DNA from: Rhodoferax potami
Lineage (GTDB): Bacteria > Pseudomonadota > Gammaproteobacteria > Burkholderiales > Burkholderiaceae_C
DNA length: 64,000 nucleotides
Reading direction: 5' to 3'
Assembly (NCBI RefSeq): GCF_032193805.1
Contig: NZ_JAVBIK010000001.1
Span: 3,369,001-3,433,000 of the forward strand
A model generated the notes under the pieces. It ran no database searches. It was not told the DNA's origin and saw only the letters and a list, made by a program, of their open reading frames with translations. Every line of letters begins with the position of its first letter. The first letter of the stretch is position 1. This document shows, one piece after another, positions 1 to 9,671 of this stretch. The translations under genes and the position numbers were made by a program.

Positions 1-675
1 ACCGTGATCCGCGGGGAGGCGGAGATTACCTTGCGCGGTATTGATAAGCCTGCCAGCGAATACCGCGAAGCCTTGGGCCGGATCGTCAGCACTGCCCGAC
101 AGCTGGGGGCGGTGATCGACGATTTGCTGGCCATGGCGCGCAGCGATATGGACGGCTTATCCCTAGTGCGCGAAGCCGTGGATATGGATGAACTGGCGGC
201 TGACGCATTGGCGCAGGTGAGCGCAACAGCCACCCGGTTGGGCCTTCGGCTGGGCCCGCCACCGGCTTCGACCGGGCAGCACATCGTGTCCGGTGACTCG
301 CTGCGCCTGCGTCAGCTTTTGGGTGTCTTGCTGGACAACGCTACGCGTTACTCACGCCCCGGCGGGCAGGTCACCCTGATGGTGGAGTCTGAAGCTGACA
401 GCGCAGGCCACACCAGTGCGGTGCAGGTGGTAGTGTCGGACGACGGGATTGGTATCCCGCCCGACGAGTTAGGGCGGGTGTTTGAGCGCCGCTTTCGCGG
501 GACCGCTGCGCGCCAGCATTCGCCGGATGGAAGTGGACTGGGCTTGTCGATTGCCCGGGCTTTGGCCGATGCCCACGGAGGCCAATTGCAGTTGCACAGC
601 ACCAAAGCGGGGACCCGGGCGGTGTTGCGTTTGCCGTTGGCCTCGCAAGCGTTGATTGGTGGGTCTTTGGTATGA
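1..675 (+). CDS. Sensor histidine kinase, C-terminal part (5' end outside window)
   Basis: This is the catalytic end of a membrane-type two-component kinase. The frame is open at base 1, so the true start lies upstream, and the phospho-accepting His box is not in the window. The first residues (VIRGEAEI) look like the end of the first dimerisation helix. The ATP-binding domain follows: N box LLDNATRYS, G1 box SDDGIGIPPDE with the F box after it, and G2 box GSGLGLSIA. The stop overlaps the start of the response regulator by 4 bases (ATGA), so the two are translationally coupled and probably partners. The signal sensed cannot be judged because the sensor region is missing. Confidence 0.9.
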   Translation, partial: TVIRGEAEITLRGIDKPASEYREALGRIVSTARQLGAVIDDLLAMARSDMDGLSLVREAVDMDELAADALAQVSATATRLGLRLGPPPASTGQHIVSGDSLRLRQLLGVLLDNATRYSRPGGQVTLMVESEADSAGHTSAVQVVVSDDGIGIPPDELGRVFERRFRGTAARQHSPDGSGLGLSIARALADAHGGQLQLHSTKAGTRAVLRLPLASQALIGGSLV

Positions 676-1409
676 ATATTTTTGTGATTGAAGACGATCC
701 CCGGATCGCAGATTTTTTGAGCCGTGGCTTGCGTGCTGAAGGGCACAGGGTCGAGGTCGCATCGACGGGCCCCGAGGGATTGGAGCTGGCGCGCCGTGTC
801 GCACGCGAGCGGAACGTTCACGGTCCTTCTTGTGTATTGGTTTTGGATTTGATGCTGCCCGGCATGAGCGGCCTCGAGATCTGCCAGACCTTGCGGGCAG
901 AGGGTGTGGCACTACCGATCCTGATGTTGTCGGCGCTGGGGGCTGTGGAAGACCGGGTGGCCGGCCTGCGATTGGGCGCGGATGACTATCTGGCCAAACC
1001 CTTTGATTTCGATGAATTGTTGGCCCGCTTGGAGTCCCTGTCACGGCGGGGGCGGGAAGTGGTGCCGGTGGCAAGTGCTCGGCTGGTAGTGGGGGACTTG
1101 GTGTTTGACCGGGAGCGGATGCAAGCTAGCCGGAGCGGGCAGATCCTCGCGCTCACTGCACGCGAACTGGCCCTCTTAGAGCTGATGATGAGTGCACCGG
1201 GCCGCCTCTTTAGCCGCGAACGCATTCTCTCGAATGTGTGGGGGGCCAGCGAGGATCCGCTAACCAATGTGGTGGACGTCTACATTCGCCGTTTGCGCAG
1301 CAAAATTGACGACGGCCATGCAGACCCGATGATTCACACCGTTCGCGGTCTGGGGTACCGATTGGAGTCGCCAGCCGTTAGTCCCACGGGGCAAAGGTCT
1401 GCTGGCTGA
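672..1409 (+). CDS. OmpR/PhoB-family response regulator
   Basis: A DNA-binding response regulator of 245 residues. The receiver domain occupies about residues 1-120, with the acidic pocket near D8/D9, the probable phosphorylation site Asp59 (VLDLMLPG) and the conserved Lys in LAKPFDFDEL. The C-terminal winged-helix domain (about 140-235) has the typical LTARELALLELM and NVVDVYIRRLRSKI stretches. It overlaps the upstream kinase gene by 4 bases, so the pair is one operon. The receiver has a few extra residues before the phospho-Asp compared with short family members. Target genes are unknown; nothing downstream is an obvious target. Confidence 0.93.
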   Translation: MNIFVIEDDPRIADFLSRGLRAEGHRVEVASTGPEGLELARRVARERNVHGPSCVLVLDLMLPGMSGLEICQTLRAEGVALPILMLSALGAVEDRVAGLRLGADDYLAKPFDFDELLARLESLSRRGREVVPVASARLVVGDLVFDRERMQASRSGQILALTARELALLELMMSAPGRLFSRERILSNVWGASEDPLTNVVDVYIRRLRSKIDDGHADPMIHTVRGLGYRLESPAVSPTGQRSAG

Positions 1410-1596
1410 CAGCGTACCTTCCACGCAGGACGCTGCCACAGATGACGCGATTCACACGGCTTCTTTTGCTTTAGGCGCTAGGGCAACGGTCGATATGGAT
1501 ACGAACGTGATGCGTCAAGCTTTCCAAGATTTTGTCTCCGGTGTATCATAAAACAAAATATTTGTTAAAAAACATTTAAATTAAATTTGGGGCTTT

Positions 1597-2094
1597 ATGG
1601 ATGCGACGCTCACTCACACCCTGACGCAGGGAGCCGGCCCGGTTTTATCGGGCGAGTATTTGACCCTGCGCTTGGGCACCGAGGAATATGCGATCGATAT
1701 CGGGCAAGTGCAGGAGATTCGCTCCTATGAAATGCCGACCAAGATGGTCCATTCCCCGAGCTTCGTGAAGGGCGTGATAAACCTCAGGGGTGTCATCGTG
1801 CCCATCGTCGACTTGCGTTTGAAGCTGCAACTCCCAACAGTGGCCTATAACGACGCCACGGTGGTGGTGATTTTGAATATCCTGGGCAGCACCATGGGCG
1901 CCGTGGTGGACGGTGTGTCTGACGTGGTGAACCTAGAGCGAGAGTCGGTGAAGCCCGCGCCGCAATTTGACGGGGCCATGGAGGCACCATTCATTGTCGG
2001 GCTGGTGACTTTGCACGAACGTATGCTGATCGTGATGAACATAGAGACACTCATGGGCCACAGCGGCCTCGCGGTATTGCCAAAAATGGTGTGA
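1597..2094 (+). CDS. cheW: CheW-like chemotaxis coupling protein
   Basis: A 165-residue CheW-domain protein that would link chemoreceptors to the kinase CheA in the cytoplasm. The domain spans nearly the whole protein, with YLTLRLGTEEYAIDI near the start, the VINLRGVIVPIVDLR signature in the middle and a conserved VVDGVSDVV strand later. The ATG follows an AT-rich leader (about 1550-1590) with a G-rich ribosome site. A chemoreceptor gene starts 62 bases downstream, so they are probably co-transcribed. No cheA, cheR or cheB is in view, so this is a dispersed receptor/coupler pair feeding a main pathway elsewhere. Confidence 0.93.
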   Translation: MDATLTHTLTQGAGPVLSGEYLTLRLGTEEYAIDIGQVQEIRSYEMPTKMVHSPSFVKGVINLRGVIVPIVDLRLKLQLPTVAYNDATVVVILNILGSTMGAVVDGVSDVVNLERESVKPAPQFDGAMEAPFIVGLVTLHERMLIVMNIETLMGHSGLAVLPKMV

Positions 2095-2156
2095 ATTGGC
2101 GCGCAGTGCGTTAAATTGCGGCTCAGCAAGCTGCTTAAACAAGAATGGAGTAAGCG

Positions 2157-4256
2157 ATGTCCTTTGTGTTTTTGAACTCATTGCGCGGGAAGATTGTGGC
2201 CTTGGTAGGGCTCCTGGTGTTTCTGGGCTTGGCGGCACTCTCGATCACCAATGTCCAAACCGCACGCTCCCACGCATTGCGCACCTTGGATAGCCAAACC
2301 GGAGCACTCGCCAAGGCCCACGCCTCTGAGATCGCCGAATGGGTTGCAGGGCGTCACCAGATCGTCAAATCTTTCGGTTTTGCGGTGAATGAGCCGGATC
2401 CGCTCAAGTATCTGGTGCAGGCCAAGGTGGCGGGGGGGGTGGACTCTGCTTACATCGGCTTTCCTGACAAGCGCACGGCATTCTCAGAGCAGCAAAATCT
2501 CCCGCCGGACTACGACCCTACCGCTCGCCCCTGGTACCAATTGGCGGCCGCAGCGCAAGGGCCTGCCCTGACGCCGCCTTATGTGGATGCGGGGTCCAAG
2601 AAACTGGTGATTACTTTCTCCGCCGCGGTGCGGGAGGGTGGGGCCATCAAAGGCGTGACGTCGGTCGACGTCTTCATGGATGCCGTGGTTCGCAATGTGG
2701 CATCCATCCGCCCAACGCCAGGGACTTACGGATTCATCGCGGACAAATCCGGAAAAATCATGGTGCATGAGGACACCGCCAAAGTTCTCAAGCCGGTGAC
2801 TGACATTGCGCCTGACCTCGGTGGTGGCGCGTTGGAGGCCTTGAGCAAATCGGGATCTGTCCGTGACACGACGATTGCCAGCGAGCGCCGTCTGGCGTTT
2901 GCGACACCGATCGCTGGTACCGACTGGATGCTGGTGATCGCCTTGAATCGCGACGAGGCGCTGAGTGGCATTTCTGCGATGGTGTGGTCGTCGATTGTGG
3001 GTGGAATCGTGATTGCCGTGATTGCGGTGGTGCTCATCAGTGGCGTGTTGACCCGCTTGTTGGGGGGCCTGGTGTTGCTGAAAGATGCCATGCAAGACAT
3101 TGGCTCCGGTCAAGGAGACCTCACCCGCCGTATCGAGGCGGGCGGTTCGGATGAGCTCGCGGTCATTGCCACTGGCTTCAACCAATTCGTCGAAAAAACG
3201 CAGGGCGTTTTGCAACAGGTGCGCTCCAGCGCCGATGCGGTGGCGACCGCCAGCTCGGAAATTGCGCAGGGGAATCATGACCTGAGCGCCCGTACCGAGA
3301 GCCAAGCCAGTGCTCTCGAAGAAACTGCGGCCTCGATGGAGGAGCTTGGCTCCACCGTCAAACAAAACGCAGACTCCGCCCGCCAGGCTAACCAACTGGC
3401 GATGAACGCCTCTACCGTGGCCATTCAAGGCGGTGAGGTCGTGGGCCAAGTCGTGGAAACCATGAAGGGCATCAACGAGGCCAGCCGCAAGATTGCCGAC
3501 ATCATCAGCGTCATTGACGGAATTGCATTTCAAACCAACATCCTGGCCCTTAATGCCGCGGTAGAAGCCGCCCGTGCCGGCGAGCAAGGCAGAGGCTTCG
3601 CCGTAGTAGCCTCGGAAGTGCGCTCCTTGGCGGGGCGCTCTGCGGAAGCCGCCAAAGAGATCAAAACACTCATCAACGCCAGCGTCGAGCGTGTAGAGCA
3701 GGGCAGCACTTTGGTCGACAAGGCTGGTGAAACCATGACCGAAGTGGTCAGCAGCATCCGCCGGGTGACCGACATCATGGGTGAAATCAGCGCGGCCAGT
3801 AACGAGCAAAGCGCCGGGGTGAACCAGGTCGGTGAAGCGGTTACCCAAATGGACCAGGCCACGCAGCAAAACGCAGCCTTGGTGGAGCAGATGGCAGCCG
3901 CCGCCAGCAGCCTCAAGAGCCAGGCTAACGACCTGGTGCAAGTGGTGGCGGTCTTTAAGCTGGGCAATGAAGGCCACACCGGTGGCTACAGCGGAGCAAG
4001 CCATGTGGCAGCGCCAGCCAAGCCGGCTGCAGTGCGCAGCAACCCCCCGCAGCAAAATAATTTTGCCGGGCCGGAGCGGCGCGCCGTCACACACACCGCT
4101 CAGAAGGCATCTCCCGCCAAGCCAGCGGCCGCACAAGCCGCCAAGCGGCCTCCTGCCAAGGCGCCACCCGTATTGGTAGCGCATGCGCCGACCCCACCCA
4201 AAACCAGCAGCAAGGTCACCCCTGCTGGCGGGGATGATGATTGGGAAACCTTTTAA
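2157..4256 (+). CDS. Methyl-accepting chemotaxis protein with periplasmic Cache-type sensor
   Basis: A 699-residue transmembrane chemoreceptor. TM1 is at about residues 13-33; a periplasmic double-Cache-like domain follows ([19 protein letters not shown], then a second lobe with [14 protein letters not shown]). TM2 is near 277-300, then HAMP and a long signalling coiled coil. The kinase-control tip is clear ([20 protein letters not shown]). A flexible Ala/Pro/Lys-rich tail ends in DDDWETF, matching the C-terminal xWxxF type of pentapeptide that tethers CheR methyltransferase in other bacteria. Start chosen for the GGAG site about 10 bases upstream. Its final bases overlap the convergent next gene by 4. 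The ligand is unknown; Cache domains commonly bind amino or organic acids. Confidence 0.95.
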   Translation: MSFVFLNSLRGKIVALVGLLVFLGLAALSITNVQTARSHALRTLDSQTGALAKAHASEIAEWVAGRHQIVKSFGFAVNEPDPLKYLVQAKVAGGVDSAYIGFPDKRTAFSEQQNLPPDYDPTARPWYQLAAAAQGPALTPPYVDAGSKKLVITFSAAVREGGAIKGVTSVDVFMDAVVRNVASIRPTPGTYGFIADKSGKIMVHEDTAKVLKPVTDIAPDLGGGALEALSKSGSVRDTTIASERRLAFATPIAGTDWMLVIALNRDEALSGISAMVWSSIVGGIVIAVIAVVLISGVLTRLLGGLVLLKDAMQDIGSGQGDLTRRIEAGGSDELAVIATGFNQFVEKTQGVLQQVRSSADAVATASSEIAQGNHDLSARTESQASALEETAASMEELGSTVKQNADSARQANQLAMNASTVAIQGGEVVGQVVETMKGINEASRKIADIISVIDGIAFQTNILALNAAVEAARAGEQGRGFAVVASEVRSLAGRSAEAAKEIKTLINASVERVEQGSTLVDKAGETMTEVVSSIRRVTDIMGEISAASNEQSAGVNQVGEAVTQMDQATQQNAALVEQMAAAASSLKSQANDLVQVVAVFKLGNEGHTGGYSGASHVAAPAKPAAVRSNPPQQNNFAGPERRAVTHTAQKASPAKPAAAQAAKRPPAKAPPVLVAHAPTPPKTSSKVTPAGGDDDWETF

Positions 4257-5446
4257 GGCGACTGCTTGAGGGGGCTGCGGTGCTCGAGGTGCTCTAGGTA
4301 CTGGGCAATGCCGTCTCCCTCGCGCTCCAAAAAGCGCTGCACGGCATCCGCAAAAGCCGGGTGTTGCAACCAGTGGGCACTGCTGGTCCGGGTGGGGAGC
4401 AGGGCGCGGGCCATTTTGTGTTCGCCTTGTGCGCCACCTTCAAACCGCCGGTAGCCGTTGGCAATACACCATGCGAGCGGTTGGTAGTAGCAAGCCTCAA
4501 AGTGGAGGCAATCCACCTGCTCCAAGGCACCCCAATAGCGTCCGTAGGCCACACGGTTTTGGGGCTCAAATGTGCCATCAGCGCTCATGTATGTTGCACC
4601 AATTGCTATCAAACTGCTAGCAATTGGCTGCCCGTCTCGCTCAGCCACAAACAAGAGCCAATGCTCCGGCATCCGCGTAGCCATGCGCTGAAAGAAGTCT
4701 GGCGTCAGGTAGGGTGGGTTACCGTGTTCCCTGTAAGTATTGGCATAACAGCGGTAGAAAAAAGCCCAATCCTCAGGGCTGATCTCAGCGCCACGGCTGT
4801 GCCTGAAGTGCACGCCCGCTTCTGCCACCTTGCGGCGTTCTTGTTTGATTTTTTTGCGCTTTTCCTGGTTCAGGCTGGCCAAAAAATCGTCAAAGTCGGC
4901 ATAGCCCTCCGCACGGTTGTGCCAGTGGAATTGCACGGTGTGCCGCTGCATCCAGTGGGCGGAGTCTGTGGCTTGCAGATCAGCCTCGGCACCGAACAAC
5001 ATGTGCGCAGACGAAATATGCTGGTCTGCGCACCAGCGCTGCACCGCTTGGGTCAGGGCAGCTCTAGCGTCCGCGTCCTTGGCAAGCAATCGGCTGCCCG
5101 GCACCGGGGTGAAAGGCACCGCAATCACTGCTTTGGGGTAGTAGGGAAGGCCATGCTGTTCATAGGCACTGGCCCACGCCCAGTCGAACACGTATTCCCC
5201 GTAGGAGTGGTCTTTGAGGTAGGCCACGCAGGCGCCTGCCAGCTCCGCGCCTTGGTACAAGGTGAAGAAATGGGGGCGCCAGCCGGTGGCAGATGTTGCG
5301 CTGCCACTGTCATGCAAGGCTGCCAGGTAGGCATGCCGCATAAATGGCGTCGGGTGGCTTTGGCTGAATAGCAGGGCGTCCCATGCGGACGCGTTGACCG
5401 CAGAGGGCGCTTCTGACACCCGGATGACATAATCAGCGTTACCCAT
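4253..5446 (-). CDS. GNAT-fold acyltransferase of the COG3146 family
   Basis: A 397-residue member of the COG3146 (DUF482) family, whose members resemble peptidoglycan FemX-type aminoacyl or acyl transferases; the true substrate is not established. Family features are the basic [11 protein letters not shown] stretch near residue 200, a GNAT-like [14 protein letters not shown] segment, GRYWGAL with [14 protein letters not shown], and a C-terminal [15 protein letters not shown]. The stretch between GQPIASSL and GRYWG is longer than I expect for the family, and this region carries a perfect 10-bp inverted repeat resembling the dispersed repeat of this window. It is convergent with the chemoreceptor and divergent from nadE. 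Confidence 0.8.
   Translation of the reverse strand: MGNADYVIRVSEAPSAVNASAWDALLFSQSHPTPFMRHAYLAALHDSGSATSATGWRPHFFTLYQGAELAGACVAYLKDHSYGEYVFDWAWASAYEQHGLPYYPKAVIAVPFTPVPGSRLLAKDADARAALTQAVQRWCADQHISSAHMLFGAEADLQATDSAHWMQRHTVQFHWHNRAEGYADFDDFLASLNQEKRKKIKQERRKVAEAGVHFRHSRGAEISPEDWAFFYRCYANTYREHGNPPYLTPDFFQRMATRMPEHWLLFVAERDGQPIASSLIAIGATYMSADGTFEPQNRVAYGRYWGALEQVDCLHFEACYYQPLAWCIANGYRRFEGGAQGEHKMARALLPTRTSSAHWLQHPAFADAVQRFLEREGDGIAQYLEHLEHRSPLKQSP
4599..4627. repeat. Inverted repeat inside the acyltransferase gene; possible fragment of the dispersed repeat
   Basis: A perfect 10-bp inverted repeat, CCAATTGCTA and TAGCAATTGG, is separated by 9 bases and encodes about residues 274-283 of the acyltransferase. 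On the minus strand it reads GCTAGCAGTTTGATAGC, like the end of the dispersed repeat seen at 32647 and 29485. That suggests a degraded copy absorbed in frame, but it is short and chance similarity is possible. Confidence 0.4.
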
Positions 5447-5517
5447 TTAGCGCTCCGCGCGGCAGCCGCAAAGGGTCTGCAATGCAGGCCTGGCTGTGAA
5501 CTTCCTTCTGCTGGTTC

Positions 5518-7194
5518 ATGACTCTCAAACTGTGCGTTGCGCAACTCAATTTCATCGTCGGTGACCTGAACGGTAATGTCATAAAAATCGTCGATGCGGC
5601 CAACCGGGCTTATGCGGACGGCGCGCGCTTGCTATTAACGCCAGAGCTTTCCATCTGCGGTTACGCCGCGGAAGATCTGTTTTTGCGCCCCGCATTTATG
5701 CAGGCCTGTGATGATGCCGTGAAATCGGTCGCGCAGCAGCTTGCCGGGTTAAAAGGGATGGCGGTGGTGGTGGGGCATCCAACGGGGGGTGATAGCCGCA
5801 CACGTTCTGTTGCCGTGCAAAGCCGCTTCAATGCAGCTTCGGTGCTGTGCGAGGGGCAGGTCGTTGCCACCTACGCCAAGCGCGAATTACCCAATTACCA
5901 AGTGTTCGATGAGCGCCGCTACTTCACGCCGGGTCAGGGTGTGTGTGTGTTTGAAGCGGGCGAGGGCGAAGGCCGCGTCAAAGTAGGGCTGCTGATTTGC
6001 GAGGATGCGTGGTTTGAAGAACCCGCCCGCCTGGCCCAAGAGGCGGGCGCTGAGTTGCTGGCGGTGATCAACGCATCTCCGTTCCATGTGGGCAAGGGTT
6101 ACGAGCGCGAGGCCCGCATGGGCGAGCGTTGCAGGGCTACCGGTTTGCCCCTGGTCTACGCACACTTGGTGGGTGGGCAGGACGAGGTGGTTTTTGAAGG
6201 CCACTCCTTCGCCTTAAATGCAGACGGCTCCGTCACTGGCCGGGCGCCGAGTTTTCAAGAGAATGTCTTTCCGGTTACCGTAGATAGATCGGGTAGTGCT
6301 ATTCATTTAAGAGCGCCCATCGAGCCTGAGCGCTCTGCGGAGGCTGATTTGTGGGACGCCTTGGTGTTAGGCGTGCGCGATTACATTGGCAAAAATGGTT
6401 TCCCCGGCGCTTTGCTGGGCCTGTCGGGTGGCATTGACTCGGCCCTGGTCTTGGCGATCGCTGTCGATGCGCTCGGGGCCGACAGGGTCCGCACGGTCAT
6501 GATGCCTTCTCCGTACACCGCGGACATCAGCTGGATCGATGCCCGGGACATGGCGGCCCGCATGGGCGTGCGGTACGACGAAATTTCCATCGTGCCGGAG
6601 TTCGAGGCTTTCAAGGCTTCATTGGCTTCAAAGTTTGCGGGGCGTGCAGAAGACACGACCGAAGAGAACATCCAGGCACGCATCCGTGGGACTTTGCTGA
6701 TGGCCTTGTCCAACAAATTCGGCAGTATTGTGCTGACGACTGGAAACAAGTCCGAAATGGCAACCGGCTATTGCACCTTGTACGGAGACATGGCGGGTGG
6801 TTTCGCAGTCATCAAAGACCTGGCCAAAACCACGGTGTTCAAGCTCGCCTGGTGGCGTAATGCCCATGACCCTTACGACACCGGTCTGGCCCCGATTCCA
6901 GAGCGCATCATCACCCGTCCTCCTAGTGCCGAGCTGCGGCCTGACCAGAAAGACCAGGACAGTCTGCCACCCTATGAGGTGCTGGATGGCATTCTGGAGC
7001 GCTACATGGAAAATGACGAGAGCATCGAGGCGATCATCGCCGCTGGCTACCGTGTGGAAGATGTAGAGCGGGTGACTCGACTCATCAAAATCAATGAATA
7101 CAAGCGCCGCCAAGCACCTGTAGGAATCCGCGTGACGCACCGCAGCTTCGGCAAAGATTGGCGTTATCCTATTACCAACCGTTTTCGGGCCTGA
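5518..7194 (+). CDS. nadE: Glutamine-dependent NAD+ synthetase
   Basis: Catalyses the last step of NAD+ synthesis, amidating deamido-NAD+ with ammonia from glutamine. This is the two-domain form of 558 residues. The N-terminal nitrilase-type glutaminase domain (about 1-260) has the catalytic Cys in LLICEDAWF and the start motif LCVAQLNFIVGDL. The C-terminal synthetase domain starts near 285 with the ATP-binding P-loop LGLSGGIDSALVLAI and continues through GNKSEMATGYCTLYGDMAGG. The linker around residues 255-275 contains a small AT-rich stretch (about 6288-6310) unlike its surroundings. No strong ribosome site is visible before the ATG. Followed 20 bases later by glnB. Confidence 0.96.
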   Translation: MTLKLCVAQLNFIVGDLNGNVIKIVDAANRAYADGARLLLTPELSICGYAAEDLFLRPAFMQACDDAVKSVAQQLAGLKGMAVVVGHPTGGDSRTRSVAVQSRFNAASVLCEGQVVATYAKRELPNYQVFDERRYFTPGQGVCVFEAGEGEGRVKVGLLICEDAWFEEPARLAQEAGAELLAVINASPFHVGKGYEREARMGERCRATGLPLVYAHLVGGQDEVVFEGHSFALNADGSVTGRAPSFQENVFPVTVDRSGSAIHLRAPIEPERSAEADLWDALVLGVRDYIGKNGFPGALLGLSGGIDSALVLAIAVDALGADRVRTVMMPSPYTADISWIDARDMAARMGVRYDEISIVPEFEAFKASLASKFAGRAEDTTEENIQARIRGTLLMALSNKFGSIVLTTGNKSEMATGYCTLYGDMAGGFAVIKDLAKTTVFKLAWWRNAHDPYDTGLAPIPERIITRPPSAELRPDQKDQDSLPPYEVLDGILERYMENDESIEAIIAAGYRVEDVERVTRLIKINEYKRRQAPVGIRVTHRSFGKDWRYPITNRFRA

Positions 7195-7202
7195 TTTTTT
7201 AA

Positions 7203-7553
<351 letters not shown>

Positions 7554-7557
7554 GCTT

Positions 7558-7977
7558 TCAGCTCAGGTGAGGCGCAAAGCGCGCCCATAGAGCCGCACCC
7601 CATATCGCAGCGCACAGTAACAAACTTAGTAGCACTGCAGCGCTGCCGATATCCTTGGCCCGTTTGGACAGCGAATGCCATTCGGGGCCGACGCGGTCGA
7701 CAACAGATTCGACCGCCGTATTGAGCAACTCCACGACCATCACTGCGACGACGCTGGCCGCCAAAACGGCGCACTCAACCCAAGTTTGCCCGATGAAAAA
7801 AGAGGCTGGCAAGAGTACCAATGCCAAGATGCACTCTTGCCTGAAAGCTGTCTCGTTCCACCCCGCCTGCAATCCGGCCCATGAGTAGCGGGTAGCGTGG
7901 AGCACACGGCTTAAACCCCGGCGCAGCTTCTGAGGATTTACCGCAGGATCAACAGGGGGCAGGGATGGGGCTGGCAT
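7558..7977 (-). CDS. dgkA: Diacylglycerol kinase, small integral membrane type
   Basis: Phosphorylates diacylglycerol to phosphatidic acid in the inner membrane, recycling lipid released by envelope glycan synthesis. 139 residues with three membrane segments, roughly 52-68, 73-93 and 113-133. Family motifs are ATRYSWAGLQAGWNETAFRQE at the start and the catalytic segment VVELLNTAVESVVDRVG. There is an N-terminal extension of about 20 residues rich in Pro. It converges with glnB, whose stop is only 5 bases away, and is followed upstream on the same strand by an RDD-family gene. Confidence 0.93.
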   Translation of the reverse strand: MPAPSLPPVDPAVNPQKLRRGLSRVLHATRYSWAGLQAGWNETAFRQECILALVLLPASFFIGQTWVECAVLAASVVAVMVVELLNTAVESVVDRVGPEWHSLSKRAKDIGSAAVLLSLLLCAAIWGAALWARFAPHLS

Positions 7978-7995
7978 AGATGGATGTTTTTGTAT

Positions 7996-8490
7996 TCAGC
8001 GGCTCATGGGCGCGGAATGGACCAGGCGAGTGCCCGCTAGTACATCGTGCCAAAACTGGTTTTGGGGGTGAAAGCGACTCAAAATCGCCCAGACGGCGAT
8101 CCAGCCTGTGCAGATCACCGTGATCTCTGGGCCAGACAGTTGAAATGGATACACCGCTGCTAACGGTGGCAAAAACCAGACCCAGCTCAATACGTAGCGC
8201 CCCAATGCCCGCAGCTGGGTGATTTTTTGACCATCGACACCCACCACGCGGATGTTCCAGGTTTTCATCGCGAGCGTTTGGCCATGCGCCCAAAACCAAA
8301 CAAAGTAAATACCCAGCACAAGGAACAAAAAGCCCTGAAGGGCATGGCGGTTGTCCAGTGCATACCGCGTCTGGCTCAGAGTACCAAAAATGTAACCCGC
8401 CAAAAACACCACGCCGAACAACAAGATACCCTCATAAATCCAGCATGCCATGCGTCGCCAGAGTCCTGGGGTTATCGCACCATTGATCAT
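7996..8490 (-). CDS. RDD-family membrane protein
   Basis: A 164-residue integral membrane protein of the RDD family, whose members have a conserved Arg and two Asp residues; biochemical roles are mostly unknown, with some linked to ion transport. Here the first helix begins RRMACWIYEGILLFGVVF, where many relatives have an Asp in the first helix, so the canonical RDD residues are partly replaced. Later MKTWNIRVVGVDG and RYVLSWVWF fit the family. Three membrane segments are visible. It sits between the DUF3106 gene and dgkA on the minus strand, about 80 bases after the former. Confidence 0.8.
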   Translation of the reverse strand: MINGAITPGLWRRMACWIYEGILLFGVVFLAGYIFGTLSQTRYALDNRHALQGFLFLVLGIYFVWFWAHGQTLAMKTWNIRVVGVDGQKITQLRALGRYVLSWVWFLPPLAAVYPFQLSGPEITVICTGWIAVWAILSRFHPQNQFWHDVLAGTRLVHSAPMSR

Positions 8491-8569
8491 CCCGAGCCCG
8501 TTCTGTTGTCAAAGAAGCTGCGATTGTAGGCAGGCGCAAGCACCAAAGAGCGGCAGGTGGATCAACCCG

Positions 8570-9208
8570 CTAGTTTGCGCTGCTTGTTTTGGAAGCTGGG
8601 GCGAGGGGCAGGAGTGTGTTGCGATCAACGGGCTGCTGAGCAGCCAGTCGTTCCCGGTGGGTTTCCGGTGAATTCCTGGTCACGGGTACAGGCGTTAACT
8701 TCTGGGGCGGAGGCGCTTTGGCGGCTACCGCTGCACCTGCTGGTTTGGCAGCCCCTTTGCGCGCTAGAGCGTCCTTTTCCTCTTGGCTCAGTGCTTGGTA
8801 GGCCTCCCAGTTGGACAGCCGGTCCGCTGCAGGTGTCTTCTTTGTCTCAGCGAAATTTAACCGTGCTTGCTGCCGTTCCTTCGGCTTCAGTGCAGCCCAT
8901 TCGGCCATCCGGCTGTGCAGTGTCTCTTTGTCTGCCGCGGACATGGCAGAAAAATTTTGCGACAAAGCGATCCACTTCCTGCGGTGTCCGTCGGCCAAGG
9001 TGTCCCAGCTCTCTTTCAGAGGAGCTAGTGCAATTTTTTGTCCCGCACCCAAGGCCGTCCAGTTCAAATTGGTCGAGGCGGGAACACTCGGCAGCACTGA
9101 TCCGGTCTGACCATGGGCCGGAGCGCTGATACCCAAGCAAGTTGCTCCTAGGCATGCAGTGATCAAGCCCACAGGTATGAGGTTGAGGTTGCTGGAGAAG
9201 TGCTTCAT
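8570..9208 (-). CDS. DUF3106-type exported protein
   Basis: A 212-residue predicted exported protein. The start at 9208 gives an N-terminal signal peptide (basic MKH, hydrophobic LIPVGLITACLGATCLG, likely cut after AHG). The mature part contains repeated short helical units around Trp residues (LAPLKESWDTL, HRRKWIALSQNF, RMAEWAALKPKERQQAR, LSNWEAYQALSQEEK), the hallmark of DUF3106. The C-terminus is Ala/Pro/Lys-rich and probably disordered. An upstream alternative start would run back into the neighbouring gene and lose the signal peptide. It lies 22 bases after the DUF3619 gene; function unknown, perhaps envelope-related given its partners. Confidence 0.78.
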   Translation of the reverse strand: MKHFSSNLNLIPVGLITACLGATCLGISAPAHGQTGSVLPSVPASTNLNWTALGAGQKIALAPLKESWDTLADGHRRKWIALSQNFSAMSAADKETLHSRMAEWAALKPKERQQARLNFAETKKTPAADRLSNWEAYQALSQEEKDALARKGAAKPAGAAVAAKAPPPQKLTPVPVTRNSPETHRERLAAQQPVDRNTLLPLAPASKTSSAN

Positions 9209-9230
9209 AAAGAGTCGGGTGCTCTCTGAC

Positions 9231-9671
9231 TTATTTTTCTTGGTTCGTACGTAAAAATTGTGCAAAACCAGGGTCAGTATAGGCCGCCGGTGGCAAAGGA
9301 TCTGTCAGCAGTTGAATGTCCACATCGGCGATTTCCTGGGCGCTGAACTCGTCCTGCAAGGTGTCTATGACCAACATACCGGCGATCAAGGCGAGCAAAG
9401 GCAACCAAGAACCCAGCTGCATCCAAAGATTTTTGAATCCGGATCCCATCTGCATGCCGGCTTGCCCGGCAGACGCCAATACCGCTTGGCTGGCTGATAC
9501 TGGTTCGAGAGCAATTTTGCGTTTCGCTACCGCTTGAACACGGGCCGCTTTGAGCCGCTCGGTAATGTCGTGAGGCAGGTCTTGTGCTCCCTCATGGAGG
9601 CGCGAAGCAATTGCACGGGCCACGGCTTTCTCAATATCAGCACCGGAACGGTGCGCTACAGTTTTTTTCAT
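9231..9671 (-). CDS. DUF3619-type single-span membrane protein, possible anti-sigma factor
   Basis: A 146-residue protein with a basic cytoplasmic N-terminal half (IEKAVARAIASRLHEGA, then RLKAARVQAVAKRKIAL), one membrane segment at about residues 88-107 (LGSWLPLLALIAGMLVIDTL) and a short acidic periplasmic tail. It matches the DUF3619 family known from Burkholderiales. The start at 9671 overlaps the stop of the sigma-factor gene by 4 bases, so it is translationally coupled to it. Topology and coupling resemble membrane anti-sigma factors, but no zinc-binding anti-sigma motif is visible, so that role is my inference. Confidence 0.78.
   Translation of the reverse strand: MKKTVAHRSGADIEKAVARAIASRLHEGAQDLPHDITERLKAARVQAVAKRKIALEPVSASQAVLASAGQAGMQMGSGFKNLWMQLGSWLPLLALIAGMLVIDTLQDEFSAQEIADVDIQLLTDPLPPAAYTDPGFAQFLRTNQEK

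Noticed and set aside
1333..1551. Open frame of about 70 codons between the response regulator and cheW
   Set aside because: It has no ATG, GTG or TTG start except one 18 codons from the end, overlaps the regulator gene, and shows no recognisable motif.
2484..4184. 566-residue antisense frame across the chemoreceptor gene
   Set aside because: The receptor frame is fully explained by family motifs; the antisense product is Gly/His-rich without domains.
6288..6310. AT-rich stretch in nadE resembling the dispersed repeat
   Set aside because: Only a few short matches (GTGCTATTCATTTAAGAGC against GCTATCAATTTGATAGC); too weak to call a copy.
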